A program made the translations under genes and the position numbers. A DNA stretch of 64,000 bases, taken from the NCBI RefSeq assembly GCF_029637485.1, contig NZ_CP069128.1, positions 310,001-374,000 of the forward strand. Reading direction: 5' to 3'. This DNA comes from Sphingomonas sp. LHG3406-1. GTDB taxonomy: Bacteria; Pseudomonadota; Alphaproteobacteria; Sphingomonadales; Sphingomonadaceae. Position 1 is the first letter of the stretch. Each line of letters opens with the position of its first letter. Positions 1 to 8,719 of this stretch are shown here, in pieces. The notes under the pieces are model-generated. The model was given only the letters and a program-made list of their open reading frames with translations. It did not search any database and had not been told where the DNA came from.

Positions 1-113
1 CGCTCAAGGCCGACATCGCGGCGCTGAAGGGTGCCAAGGCCCGCAAGACTCCGGCGGGCGATGCGAAGGCACCGCCGGTTGGCACTACGGGCGTCGAAAC
101 GCCCGAGGAGTGA
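1..113 (+). CDS. C-terminal tail of a UbiK-like accessory factor (partial, runs off the left edge)
   Basis: Only the last 36 codons are present, read in the frame beginning at base 3 and ending at the TGA at 111-113. The visible tail is rich in Ala and Lys (LKADIAALKGAKARK, then a Pro/Ala/Gly-rich end), like the end of a short coiled-coil UbiK/BMFP-type protein, which helps ubiquinone biosynthesis complexes. The assignment rests mainly on the neighbourhood, since in sphingomonads such a gene commonly precedes ybjN and proC. The stop codon overlaps the GTG start of the next gene, which suggests translational coupling. Too little is visible to be sure of the family. Confidence 0.5.
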   Translation, partial: LKADIAALKGAKARKTPAGDAKAPPVGTTGVETPEE

Positions 114-631
114 GCGCTCTGGCGAACGAAGACGAAGGCGGGCATGAGGAGCGCGACGACGGCGCTCCGATCGAAGTGCTCGAAGCCTATTTCGAAGCGC
201 GCGGCTGGGTCTGCGAACGGACCGGCGACGGCGAGATCGTCGCGTCGGCGCCGGGCAGCTGGGCCCAATATGAGCTGCGCGGCGTGTGGCGGCCCGACGA
301 CCAGGTGCTGCAGTTCCTCGCCTTTCCGGACGTCAAGGTTGCCGCCGACAAGCGCGCCGCCATGTACGAGACCCTGGGGCTGGTGAACGAGCAGCTGTGG
401 CTTGGCCATTTCGAGCTCTGGTCGAACAGCGGCCTGATCGTCTTTCGCTACGCGGCGCTGATCGACGGCGGCGAGGACGGCCTCAGCTTCGAACAGGCCG
501 AGGCGATCAGCGAGGCGGCGCTTGAGGAGTGCGAGCGCTTCTACCCGGTGTTCCAGTTCGTCCTGTGGGGCGGCAAGAGCCCGAGCGAGGCGATCAGCGC
601 CGCACTGATCGAAACGGCCGGGGAGGCCTGA
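110..631 (+). CDS. YbjN domain-containing protein
   Basis: A 173-residue protein starting at GTG 110 inside the stop of the preceding gene (GTGA overlap). After a short acidic N-terminus it carries the YbjN-type pattern: an opening helix (LEAYFEARGW), alternating strands with WAQYELRG and LQFLAFPDVKV, a helix with LVNEQLWLGHFELW, a strand GLIVFRYAAL and a C-terminal amphipathic region ending near FYPVFQFVLWGG. The family resembles type III secretion chaperone folds; its molecular role is unsettled (YbjN in Escherichia coli influences motility and stress phenotypes). It lies 79 nt before proC, probably in the same housekeeping unit. Confidence 0.8.
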   Translation: MSALANEDEGGHEERDDGAPIEVLEAYFEARGWVCERTGDGEIVASAPGSWAQYELRGVWRPDDQVLQFLAFPDVKVAADKRAAMYETLGLVNEQLWLGHFELWSNSGLIVFRYAALIDGGEDGLSFEQAEAISEAALEECERFYPVFQFVLWGGKSPSEAISAALIETAGEA

Positions 632-639
632 TACCCTGG

Positions 640-691
640 CGAAAGCCGGGGCCCGCTGCAATTGGAGCCAGTGACACAACCCCGGCTTTCG
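640..691. repeat. Intergenic inverted repeat (REP-like)
   Basis: Perfect 12-bp arms CGAAAGCCGGGG (640-651) and CCCCGGCTTTCG (680-691) flank a 28-nt loop between the ybjN-like gene and proC. It resembles the CCCCGGCTTTCG-type extragenic palindromes common in sphingomonad genomes. It could act as a processing or attenuation hairpin, but no T-tract follows, so it is not a typical intrinsic terminator. Confidence 0.6.
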
Positions 692-710
692 ACGGGGAAC
701 GAGGAGCAAT

Positions 711-1508
711 ATGTCCAAGCACAATCTCTTCGTCGGCTGCGGCAACATGGGGCAGGCGATGGCGGCCGGCTGGCTGCTCGCCGGCGAGGATGCCAACAGC
801 TTCACCGCAGTCCGGCCAAGCGGCACGCCGGTGCCGGGGATCCGGACCGTGCAGCGCCTTGGCGAAATCGACCGGCCGCCGGACCGGCTGATCCTCGGCT
901 TCAAGCCCCAGCAGCTGCGCGACCTTTCGTCCGACGTGGCGCGCTGGGCGACACGTGACACGGTCGTCGTCTCGATGCTCGCCGGGGCCGACATGGCGAT
1001 CTTGCGCCAGCTCTTCCCGTCGGCGCGGGCACTCGTGAGGGTGATGCCCAATCTTCCGGTGGCCGTGCGGCGCGGCGTTCTGCCGCTGCTTGCGTCCGAT
1101 CCCGAGGACAAGGCACTTCAGGCCGAACTCCAGCCCTGGTTCTCGATGCTCGGCTTCGCGCCCTGGTGTGCGTCGGAGGAGGAGTTCGGCGCCATTGGCT
1201 TCGTCGCCGGGTCCACGCCGGCCTATGTGGCCCGCTTCATCGCCGCCTTCGCCGCCGCTGGCGAGGGCAGGGGGCTCGATTCCGGCCTCGCACTCACCGC
1301 CGCCCGCGAGGCGGTGCTCGGTTCGGCCTGGCTGGCGGCCACGAGCGGAGAGCCGATGGCCGAACTGGCTCGGCGGGTCACCAGTCCGAGGGGGACGACC
1401 GAGGCTGGGCTCAAGGTGCTCGACGCCGAGTTGCCGGGCCTGATCGACCGGACCCTCGGCGCCGCAACGTCTCGTTCGGCAGAGCTTGCCGCGGAGATCC
1501 GGGGCTAG
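711..1508 (+). CDS. proC: Pyrroline-5-carboxylate reductase
   Basis: A 265-residue protein of normal family length, with a good ribosome-binding site (GAGGAG) ahead of ATG 711. It reduces 1-pyrroline-5-carboxylate to proline with NAD(P)H, the last step of proline synthesis, in the cytoplasm. The N-terminal Rossmann motif reads LFVGCGNMGQAMAAGWL (residues about 6-22). The strand VVSMLAGADM and the MPNLPVAVRRG segment match the nucleotide-binding domain. The C-terminal dimerisation helices contain GSTPAYVARFIAAF and the VTSPRGTTEAGL signature typical of P5CR. It is followed by the aminotransferase gene after 55 nt. Confidence 0.93.
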   Translation: MSKHNLFVGCGNMGQAMAAGWLLAGEDANSFTAVRPSGTPVPGIRTVQRLGEIDRPPDRLILGFKPQQLRDLSSDVARWATRDTVVVSMLAGADMAILRQLFPSARALVRVMPNLPVAVRRGVLPLLASDPEDKALQAELQPWFSMLGFAPWCASEEEFGAIGFVAGSTPAYVARFIAAFAAAGEGRGLDSGLALTAAREAVLGSAWLAATSGEPMAELARRVTSPRGTTEAGLKVLDAELPGLIDRTLGAATSRSAELAAEIRG

Positions 1509-1563
1509 GATCGTTGCGCCGCCGCCCGCCCGCGCCTAAGCGCCACTCGAACGATTTGGGGAT

Positions 1564-2442
1564 ATGGACGTGAGCTTCGACGACCGCGACGGCATGATCT
1601 GGTTCGACGGCAAGCTGGTGCCGTGGCGCGAGGCCAACGTCCACATCCTGACTCATGCGCTTCATTATGCGTCGAGCGTGTTCGAGGGCCAGCGCGCCTA
1701 TGGCGGCAAGATCTTCCGCCTCAGCGACCACAGCGCCCGGCTGAAGCGGTCGGCCGAGCTGATCGGGTTCGAGATTCCCTGGACGGTCGAGGAGATCGAC
1801 GCCGCCTGCGAGGCGGTGCTCCTCGCCAACAATCTTACCGACGCCTACATGCGCCCGGTCGCCTGGCGCGGGTCGGAGAGCATGGGGGTGAACCCGATCG
1901 GAACCCGCCCGCACCTCGCCATCGCGGCCTGGAACTGGGGCAAATACTACCCGCCCGAAAAGGCCGCCAAGGGCATCCGCCTCGACATCGCGCCGTGGCG
2001 GCGACCGGCTCCCTACACCGCGCCGGTGCACAGCAAGGCTTCGGGTCTCTACATGATCGCCAGCATGTCCAAGGCCCATGCCGATGCACGCGGGTTCGAC
2101 GATGCGCTGATGATGGACTGGCGCGGGCAGGTAGCCGAGGCAACCGGCGCCAACGCCTTCTTCATTCGTGACAATGTCATCCACACGCCGACGCCAGACT
2201 GCTTCCTCAACGGCATCACGCGCCAGACCCTGATCGAGCTGGCCAGGAAACGCGGCATCGAGGTGCAGGAGCGGACCATCTGGCCGGAGGAGCTGGAAAG
2301 CTTCCAGAGCTTCTTCCTGACCGGCTCGGCGGCCGAGGTGACCTTTGTCCAGTCGGCAGGTCCGTGGAGCTTCGAGATCGGCGCGCTGCAGCAGCAGCTG
2401 GCGCAGGATTACGACGACCTGGTGAACGGGCGACAGGCGTAA
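1564..2442 (+). CDS. ilvE: Branched-chain amino acid aminotransferase
   Basis: A 292-residue class IV (fold type IV) PLP-dependent aminotransferase. It interconverts leucine, isoleucine and valine with their 2-oxo acids, using glutamate/2-oxoglutarate. Visible features are the N-terminal IWFDGKLVPW and HALHYASSVFEGQRAY segments, the RPVAWRG strand, the PLP-binding lysine in HSKASGLY (K158) and the cofactor-contacting glutamate in EATGANAFF (E192). Length and motif order fit IlvE rather than D-amino-acid aminotransferase or 4-amino-4-deoxychorismate lyase, although substrate choice within the family cannot be proven by eye. No leader peptide or attenuator was recognised upstream. Confidence 0.88.
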   Translation: MDVSFDDRDGMIWFDGKLVPWREANVHILTHALHYASSVFEGQRAYGGKIFRLSDHSARLKRSAELIGFEIPWTVEEIDAACEAVLLANNLTDAYMRPVAWRGSESMGVNPIGTRPHLAIAAWNWGKYYPPEKAAKGIRLDIAPWRRPAPYTAPVHSKASGLYMIASMSKAHADARGFDDALMMDWRGQVAEATGANAFFIRDNVIHTPTPDCFLNGITRQTLIELARKRGIEVQERTIWPEELESFQSFFLTGSAAEVTFVQSAGPWSFEIGALQQQLAQDYDDLVNGRQA

Positions 2443-2449
2443 TCCTGGT

Positions 2450-2522
2450 CCCCTGCGGAGGCAGGGGCTGTTCTCAGCACCGCAGGCCATGAAGCCGCTG
2501 GGTTCCTGCTCGCGCAGGAGAA
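2450..2522. repeat. Double-hairpin REP-like element
   Basis: Two short hairpins lie back to back between the aminotransferase and transporter genes. The first is CCCCTGC (2450-2456) with GCAGGGG (2461-2467); the second is TCCTGC (2504-2509) with GCAGGA (2514-2519). TTCTC at 2471 and GAGAA at 2518 could also pair. Paired small GC-rich hairpins of this type are common extragenic repeats in sphingomonads. No T-run follows either hairpin. Confidence 0.55.
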
Positions 2523-2585
2523 CAAGCCTGCTTGCCCTCCTTTTCCGCCCCGCTACAAACCTGCGCCGGGAGGGAAATCGATCAT

Positions 2586-4187
2586 ATGGCCACGACTGCC
2601 GCATCCGACACCTACGTCGTCGATCCCAAGCGTGACCGGCTGGTGATCACCGCCAGCGCGCTCGGGACGGTGTTCGAATGGTATGATTTCTTTCTTTACG
2701 GCATTCTCGCAGCATTGCTCGGCAAGCTGTTCTTTCCGGCCGACAATCCCACCGCTGCGACGCTTGCGAGCCTGGCCGCGTTCGGCGCCGGCTTCGGGGT
2801 CCGGCCGCTCGGCGCTTTGCTGTTCGGCTGGTTTGGCGACAAGGTCGGGCGCAAATATACCTTCCTCGTCACCATCACCCTGATGGGCGGCGCGACGGCG
2901 GCGATCGGCGCGCTTCCCACCTATGCCGCTGCCGGCCTTGCGGCACCGGTGCTGCTGGTGCTGCTGCGCCTGCTGCAGGGCCTTGCGCTTGGCGGCGAAT
3001 ATGGCGGCGCGGCCATCTACGTCGCCGAGCATGCGCCGCCCGGCAAGCGCGGCCAGTATACCAGCTGGATCCAGGTCAGCGTGGTCGGCGGGTTCCTGCT
3101 CTGCCTCATGGTGGTCCTCGTCTGCCGTCACGCTATGAGCCCTGAGCAGTTCGAGGCGTGGGGCTGGCGCGTGCCCTTCCTCATCAGCCTGCTGCTCCTT
3201 GCCATCTCGCTCTACATCCGCCTGAAACTGTCCGAGAGCCCGGTGTTCAAGGCGATGAAGGAGAGCGGCCAGGTCAGCCGCAATCCCTTCAGGGACAGCC
3301 TCACCTATCCCGGCAACATCAAGCGCGTGTTCGTCGCTCTGTTCGGCGTCGCCGCGGGCCTCACCGTCATCTATTACACCAGCCAGTTCGGGACGCTCTA
3401 CTTCCTGCAGGGGACGGCCCGGGTCGCCGAGGAAGAGGCCCTGCTCTACATGGCGGTAGGCGCGCTGCTCGCGGCGCCGCTCTACGTCGGCTTCGGCGCC
3501 CTGTCGGATCGGGTCGGCCGCAAGAAGTTGCTGCTGCTCGGTTACGGACTGACCCTGGTGCTATTGTTCCCGCTGTTCCACCTGATGGCGGACGGGGCCA
3601 ATCCGGCGCTCAAGCGTGCGACCGAGACCAACCCCGTGACGCTGACGGTCAGCAAGTCCTGCGATTACAGCGTGTTCGCGCCCAAGCAGGTGCAGGACTG
3701 CGCCAAGGCTCAGGCCTTCCTTGCCAAGCGGGGCATCTCCTATGCCACCGTTGCCAGCGGTGAAGCCGGGGGCGGGGCGGCGATCCAGGTCGGCCCGTCG
3801 CGCGTCGATGGCTTCGACGAGAAGGCCTATGTCGCCGCGCTCGCCGCCGCCGGCTATCCCGACAAGGCCGATCCGGCCGAGAAGGTGCGCTGGAAGATCA
3901 TCCTTGCGATCGCAACGATGGTCGCGCTGTCGGCCATGACCTATGGCCAAGTCGCGGCGATCCTGGTCGAACTGTTCCCGGCGCGCATCCGCTACACGTC
4001 GATGAGCGTGCCCTATCATATCGGCACAGGCTATTTCGGAGGCTTCCTGCCCTTCATCAGCCAGTATATCGTGGTCCGGACAGGCGATGCCTTTGCCGGT
4101 CTGTGGTACACGATCGCAGTGGTCGCCATGGCGTTCGTGGTCAGCCTGATCTGGCTTCCCGAAACCCACCGCACGGCCCTGGAATAG
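2586..4187 (+). CDS. MFS transporter, metabolite:H+ symporter (MHS) family
   Basis: A 533-residue integral membrane transporter. The start at ATG 2586 has a strong site (GGGAGGG) upstream; the reading frame extends further back without support. It begins with the MHS-type TVFEWYDFFLYG first helix and carries the loop signature WFGDKVGRKYTF between helices 2 and 3, the LRLLQGLALGGEYGGA helix 4 motif and the matching GALSDRVGRKK loop in the second half. About twelve hydrophobic helices are apparent. Unusual for the family is an insertion of roughly 90 residues before the last helices, containing a Cys pair, which would lie outside the membrane. Substrate unknown: relatives carry citrate, 2-oxoglutarate, proline/betaine or shikimate. 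Confidence 0.85.
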   Translation: MATTAASDTYVVDPKRDRLVITASALGTVFEWYDFFLYGILAALLGKLFFPADNPTAATLASLAAFGAGFGVRPLGALLFGWFGDKVGRKYTFLVTITLMGGATAAIGALPTYAAAGLAAPVLLVLLRLLQGLALGGEYGGAAIYVAEHAPPGKRGQYTSWIQVSVVGGFLLCLMVVLVCRHAMSPEQFEAWGWRVPFLISLLLLAISLYIRLKLSESPVFKAMKESGQVSRNPFRDSLTYPGNIKRVFVALFGVAAGLTVIYYTSQFGTLYFLQGTARVAEEEALLYMAVGALLAAPLYVGFGALSDRVGRKKLLLLGYGLTLVLLFPLFHLMADGANPALKRATETNPVTLTVSKSCDYSVFAPKQVQDCAKAQAFLAKRGISYATVASGEAGGGAAIQVGPSRVDGFDEKAYVAALAAAGYPDKADPAEKVRWKIILAIATMVALSAMTYGQVAAILVELFPARIRYTSMSVPYHIGTGYFGGFLPFISQYIVVRTGDAFAGLWYTIAVVAMAFVVSLIWLPETHRTALE

Positions 4188-4267
4188 AACCGATCCGGAA
4201 GCGATCATCCCGCAAATTTCGCTTCAGTCTTCAGAGTTTTTTCGCATCTGCCCCCTAAACGAAATGC

Positions 4268-6694
4268 GTGGCGGAGATCCGTTCATTGCAGCACAGCGGC
4301 TGGCCGGGGCGCTTCGCTCCACCGGTTGATCTGCTGCAGCTCTGCTTCCTGAAGCCACCGAGCGACAGTCTCGGGCAACGTCTCCGCCAGGGACAGGTTG
4401 ACGCGCTCGTCCGGCTCGTGCCGCTGACCATCACCGTCAACGTACTGGCCGCGCTGATCCTGGGTGCCTGCCTGTGGCGCGACGTGCCGCACTGGGAGGT
4501 CGGCCTCTGGCTCGGCACCCTGACTCTCTTCTGCCTGGTCCGGCAGGCCAGGGTTGTCCGGCTCAAGCGCGATCCCGCCTATGCCGCTGCCAACCCGCCG
4601 AGCATCCGCACCATCCTCCCGCCGATCCAGTTCCTCAGCCTGCTGTGGGTTGCGCCGGTCGTCCTGTGGTTCGATGCCGCTCCTACGAGCGACCGGATGA
4701 TCATGATCCTGGTCCTGTTCGGCATTGCCAGCGGAGCGAGCGTCACCCTTTCGACCGTGCCGCCGGCCGCGCTCTGCTACGTCGCGACCATCACGCTCGG
4801 CGGGCTCATCAGCATGTCGCGGCTCGACCCGGTGACGATTCCGGTGCTTCTGCCGCTGTTCGCCGCTTTGCTGACCTATGCGGTCATGTGGAATGCCCGC
4901 CAGTTCGCCGGGCACCTCGCCGCCACCCTGGTGCTTGAGGAGAAGGCCGAACTCATCACCCTTCTTCGCGAATTCGATGCTTCGGGCAGCGAATGGCTGT
5001 GGGAACTGGGTCCCGACCTTTGCCTGACGCGGGTGTCGAACAGCCTTGCCGACGCGGTTGGTGTGACCCCAGACCAGCTGGTCGGCCGTTCGGTGGAGGA
5101 TCTGCTCGATCCGCAGGGGCAGGTGGCGGCGGTATCCGCAGGCATGCGGAGCATGCTGGAGTCGTTGCGATCGGCACGCCCGTTCCGCGATCTCGCCATC
5201 CCGGCGCGCAGTGGCCGTGCCTGGTGGTCGCTATCAGGCAAACCCCTCCTTGATGCGGAAGGTCGCCTGCTCGGTTGGCGCGGCGTCGGCAGCGACATCA
5301 CGGCGTCACGCCTGACCGGCCACGACAGCGTCACCGCGGCCCGTCACGACCTCATGACCGGCCTCGCCAACCGGCTGCTGATCAGGGAATTGCTCGAGGA
5401 AGCGTTGCTCAGGTACCGCGCCGGCCATGGCGGCTGCGCGCTGATGCTGGTCGACCTCGACCGCTTCAAGCTGGTCAACGACACGCTCGGCCACGGAATT
5501 GGCGACGAGCTGCTGTGCGAGGTGGCGCGCAGGCTCGAGAAGGTGGCCGCGGGCCCGCGCGTCGGACGGCTCGGCGGTGACGAATTCGCGCTGGTGCTGA
5601 CCGCCGGCTGCAGCCGTGGCCAGCTGGCGAACCTCGCCGACGAGGTCATCCGGTCCCTGTCGGCGCCGTATCGGATCGGTTCCTCCGACCTCAACATCGG
5701 CGCCACCATCGGCATTGCCATCGCTCCCTCCGACGGAGCGACCGAGGAAGCGCTCACCCGCAGTGCCGACCTTGCCCTCTACAGTGCCAAGAAAGCGGGA
5801 AGGGGGAGCTTTCACTTCTTCGCGCGGTGCATGGCCGAGCAGGCCGCCGCCAATCGGGCGCTGGAGAGCGACCTTCGTTCGGCGCTGAAGGGCGGCGAGC
5901 TCAGCCTCGCCTATCAGCCGATCGTCGACGCCGACGGCCATCAGGTGCTCGCACGGGAAGCGCTGCTGCGCTGGACCCATCCGTTGCGTGGCGAGGTGCC
6001 GCCAGACCTGTTCGTGCCGGTCATTGAGGATGCCGGGCTGATCGGGCAGGTCGGCAACTGGGTTTTGCGCGAAGCGTGCCGGGAAGCGGTCGGCTGGCCG
6101 GACGGCGCGCGCGTCGCGGTCAATGTGTCGAGCGCCCAGCTCGCCGCCGGCCCGGTGCTGGTCGGTCACGTCATCCACGCGCTCGCCAGCAGCGGGCTTC
6201 CGGCCGAGCGGCTGGAGCTGGAAGTGACGGAAAGCATCTTCCTTGCCGACGACAGCACCACCAGGGCGACGCTCGGCCAGCTTCGCGCGCTCGGCGTGCG
6301 GCTGGTGCTGGACGATTTCGGCATGGGCTATTCCAACTATGCCTGCCTGGTTGGGGGCGACTTCAGCAAGGTCAAGATCGACCGCAGCTTCACCGTCGCG
6401 GCGGCCATGCCCGGTCGTCCTGCCGAGCGTGCCATCGTCGAGTCCATCCTGACCCTCGCCCGCGGCCTGCACATCGAGGTCACCGCCGAGGGGATCGAGA
6501 CGGTCGAGCAGGCCGAGGCCATGACCGCGCTCGGCTGCGGCCAGCTTCAGGGCTATCTGTTCGGCCGTCCCGCCATCCCGACCGGCCGATCGCCAGCAAG
6601 CGACCTCACCCTTGGCAGATCCTCGGACCTCCCGGCCACGGCAGCATCGCCCAATTTGCCGCTCCTCCCCAACAAGGAGAGCCGAGCCGCCTGA
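4268..6694 (+). CDS. Membrane-bound PAS-GGDEF-EAL cyclic-di-GMP signalling protein
   Basis: An 808-residue protein with an N-terminal membrane sensor of about six hydrophobic helices (residues about 50-220), a PAS-like region (about 235-350), a diguanylate cyclase domain and a phosphodiesterase domain. The active-site GGDEF is intact (residues about 435-439, in RLGGDEFALVL) after the DLDRFKLVNDTLGH segment. The phosphodiesterase half has EALLRW (about 563), NVSSAQL, EVTES, DDFGMGYS and KIDRSF, so both cyclic-di-GMP synthesis and breakdown residues look present. The start is uncertain: GTG 4268 has no clear ribosome-binding site and an out-of-frame ATG lies 4 nt upstream. This is the last chromosomal gene before the tRNA and island. 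Confidence 0.9.
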   Translation: MAEIRSLQHSGWPGRFAPPVDLLQLCFLKPPSDSLGQRLRQGQVDALVRLVPLTITVNVLAALILGACLWRDVPHWEVGLWLGTLTLFCLVRQARVVRLKRDPAYAAANPPSIRTILPPIQFLSLLWVAPVVLWFDAAPTSDRMIMILVLFGIASGASVTLSTVPPAALCYVATITLGGLISMSRLDPVTIPVLLPLFAALLTYAVMWNARQFAGHLAATLVLEEKAELITLLREFDASGSEWLWELGPDLCLTRVSNSLADAVGVTPDQLVGRSVEDLLDPQGQVAAVSAGMRSMLESLRSARPFRDLAIPARSGRAWWSLSGKPLLDAEGRLLGWRGVGSDITASRLTGHDSVTAARHDLMTGLANRLLIRELLEEALLRYRAGHGGCALMLVDLDRFKLVNDTLGHGIGDELLCEVARRLEKVAAGPRVGRLGGDEFALVLTAGCSRGQLANLADEVIRSLSAPYRIGSSDLNIGATIGIAIAPSDGATEEALTRSADLALYSAKKAGRGSFHFFARCMAEQAAANRALESDLRSALKGGELSLAYQPIVDADGHQVLAREALLRWTHPLRGEVPPDLFVPVIEDAGLIGQVGNWVLREACREAVGWPDGARVAVNVSSAQLAAGPVLVGHVIHALASSGLPAERLELEVTESIFLADDSTTRATLGQLRALGVRLVLDDFGMGYSNYACLVGGDFSKVKIDRSFTVAAAMPGRPAERAIVESILTLARGLHIEVTAEGIETVEQAEAMTALGCGQLQGYLFGRPAIPTGRSPASDLTLGRSSDLPATAASPNLPLLPNKESRAA

Positions 6695-6796
6695 ATTGCC
6701 ACGGGACGGCTGCGAGTATCTCGCTCCACGGCAGCCTGGGGCACAACCAAACGGGCTTCACGCGCCCGTCCGGGCCGCTATAAGCCGCCCGCGCAC

Positions 6797-6871
6797 TGGG
6801 GCGTCGCCAAGTGGTAAGGCACCGGTTTTTGGTACCGGCATTCGCAGGTTCGAATCCTGCCGCCCCAGCCA
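6797..6871 (+). tRNA. tRNA-Gln (anticodon TTG)
   Basis: A complete cloverleaf can be folded by eye: acceptor arms TGGGGCG (6797-6803) and CGCCCCA (6861-6867), discriminator G and an encoded CCA (6869-6871). The anticodon stem CCGGT/ACCGG closes the loop TTTTGGT with anticodon TTG. The T arm contains GTTCGAATC. The gene is intact, so whatever integrated downstream restored its 3' end. Confidence 0.95.
6837..6871 (+). other. Probable island attachment site (attL) at the tRNA-Gln 3' end
   Basis: A tyrosine recombinase gene begins 118 nt after the tRNA and reads away from it, the usual arrangement when an island inserts into the T-arm/acceptor region of a tRNA gene. The exact core cannot be defined because no second copy of this stretch was seen in the window; the matching attR is inferred to lie beyond position 64000. 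Confidence 0.55.
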
Positions 6872-6936
6872 GTTTCCACCTAAGCTGTTGAAAAACAAAG
6901 GCGCGGTAGGCGCCTGAACAGCTCGGGATGGGGTTT

Positions 6937-6975
6937 TGCTACAAAAGCCTGCTACAAAAGTTTGCTACAAAAAGC
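6937..6975 (+). repeat. Three 13-bp tandem repeats upstream of the integrase
   Basis: The unit TGCTACAAAAGNN occurs three times in exact 13-bp register, beginning at 6937, 6950 and 6963; the third copy has AAAAAG. The array lies between the tRNA and the integrase start and ends 13 nt before the ATG at 6989. Its position and regular spacing fit arm-type recombinase binding sites or an operator for the integrase promoter. A GCTACAAAA-type sequence is not otherwise obvious in the flanks. Confidence 0.7.
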
Positions 6976-6988
6976 GGCTGGGCCGCGC

Positions 6989-8719
6989 ATGAGGAGGGTG
7001 CCTAACACCATCCGACGTAGCGGCACGTACTATTTCCGAAGGGGCGTTCCTGCTGAGCTCCGGCCTGCTTTGAGACGCCGTGAGCTGTCTTGCAGCTTGA
7101 GAACCAACGATCCAGGGCTTGCGCATCGGCGCTCACGATCGCTTTATCTAAAATCGGAGGCGTTGTTCGGTCTCCTCAGGGGTAGACCGATGCTGGATGA
7201 GCGGCAGATCGAAGCGCTGGTAAAACGCTTCTATGAGTTCGAGCTTGAAGAGGAAAATAGACTGCGCCTCTCAACCGGCGTTCAGTTCGACGAGGCCAAC
7301 CGGCAAGCCGCCATCGGCTACTATGAGCGGCTCGGCTCTGACATCAAGGCAGCATTGGCCAGAAATGAGCTCGAGAGCGCTGGTAAATGGGTAAGCGACC
7401 TGCTCGAGCGGGAAGGCCTCACAGCAGAACTCGACGAGCTTAGTAGATCCAGGCTGCAGCAAGCTGTGCTTCGGGCGAGTGTCGACGTCGCGTCGGCAAT
7501 GAAGAAGCGGTTCGAGGGCGAGTTTCACTACCAGCCGCAAGATCCGATCTTGCTCGCCGATAGCCAGCAGCCTGCTTCAGTGATGAAGGCGGCGCAAGCA
7601 ACTGATTCTGCGGGCGAAGCCGCGATTTCACCTTCATTTAGCGACGCCGCTGAGGAGTACCGACAGAGACGCATTCGATTGAGGAGCTGGGACGGGCAGA
7701 CGGCCTTGCAAGCACGAAAGACCTACGAGCTCTTTGTTCAAATCTGCGACGACCGCCCGTTGGCCGCTTATACACGGCAGGATGCAGCACGCTTCATCCG
7801 AACACTTCAGGAGTTGCCCAGAGACTACGGGAAAGCGCGCAGGTACCGCAGGCTCACTCCGGCTCAGATCGTCGAGATCGCTCTCGGAGAAGAAGGTTCC
7901 GAGCGCCTCTCGCCTCGAACCGTGCAGCGGCATCATTCGGCACTAGCGGCCCTGTGGCGTGACGAAGTTGAAGCCGGCCGGCTCTCCGAGAGCATCTTCG
8001 GGCAATTTCGTTTTGAGGGCGGCAAAAGAGCAAAAGACCAGCGGCAGCACTGGCCCACGGAAAAGCTCAGATTGCTCTTTGGGAGTCCTGTCTGGTCCGG
8101 CTGCAAGTCGGATGCTCGCCGATCGAAAGCTGGCCCATATATTTATCGCGACGAGAAGTTCTGGATACCTCTGATTGGCCTATTCTCGGCCATGCGTGAG
8201 GAGGAGATCTGTCAGCTCCACCTCGTCGACGTCAGGCAAGAAAGAAACATTTGGATCTTCGACCTTAATGATCGGCCGCCCCGAAAGCTCAAGAACGCCA
8301 CGGCGAGGCGTCACGTGCCGCTCCATCGAGAGCTCCTCGGGATGGGGCTCATTGAATATGTGCAAGACCTTGCCGCCAAGGGCGAGACTCGCTTGTTCCC
8401 ATCGTTGAAGCCTGGTGGGGCAGACGGTCGCTTTGGGCACGGGTTCAGCAAGTGGTTCGGTCATTACCGGCGTGGCATAGGTCTTTATGAGCGAGGTCTC
8501 GACTTCCACTCACTGCGTCACACCGCGATCACGCTCCTCGAGCAAGCCGATGTACGCCGCGAGATGGTGGCAGCCATCGCGGGGCAGGTCGTCCCCGGAG
8601 AGACTGCCAGATACATGAAAGGGTTTCGCGTTGAGCAACTGAAGGAGGCCATAGATTTGCTTGACCCGCAAGTTGATCTGCCGTTCTTGAGTTTAGATCA
8701 GCAGCGTCTTTCGAAATGA
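6989..8719 (+). CDS. Tyrosine recombinase / site-specific integrase with DUF6538-type N-terminus
   Basis: A 576-residue integrase that would excise and integrate the island at tRNA-Gln. ATG 6989 was chosen because the protein then opens MRRVPNTIRRSGTYYFRR, the typical start of DUF6538 integrases; an upstream TTG in frame falls inside the 13-bp repeats. The N-terminal third resembles an arm-binding domain and the middle a core-binding SAM-like domain. The catalytic domain shows arginine I in FSAMREEEICQL, a lysine in the KNATARRHVPLH hairpin, HSLRHTAITLL (HxxR) and the nucleophile in TARYMKGF. The usual third His/Trp position reads Gln (AIAGQVVPG), a mild departure. Its stop overlaps the next gene (ATGA). 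Confidence 0.93.
   Translation: MRRVPNTIRRSGTYYFRRGVPAELRPALRRRELSCSLRTNDPGLAHRRSRSLYLKSEALFGLLRGRPMLDERQIEALVKRFYEFELEEENRLRLSTGVQFDEANRQAAIGYYERLGSDIKAALARNELESAGKWVSDLLEREGLTAELDELSRSRLQQAVLRASVDVASAMKKRFEGEFHYQPQDPILLADSQQPASVMKAAQATDSAGEAAISPSFSDAAEEYRQRRIRLRSWDGQTALQARKTYELFVQICDDRPLAAYTRQDAARFIRTLQELPRDYGKARRYRRLTPAQIVEIALGEEGSERLSPRTVQRHHSALAALWRDEVEAGRLSESIFGQFRFEGGKRAKDQRQHWPTEKLRLLFGSPVWSGCKSDARRSKAGPYIYRDEKFWIPLIGLFSAMREEEICQLHLVDVRQERNIWIFDLNDRPPRKLKNATARRHVPLHRELLGMGLIEYVQDLAAKGETRLFPSLKPGGADGRFGHGFSKWFGHYRRGIGLYERGLDFHSLRHTAITLLEQADVRREMVAAIAGQVVPGETARYMKGFRVEQLKEAIDLLDPQVDLPFLSLDQQRLSK

Noticed and set aside
4200..4262. Possible intrinsic terminator before the GGDEF-EAL gene (T-run at 4239)
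   Set aside because: The TTTTTT run is not preceded by a stable GC-rich stem.
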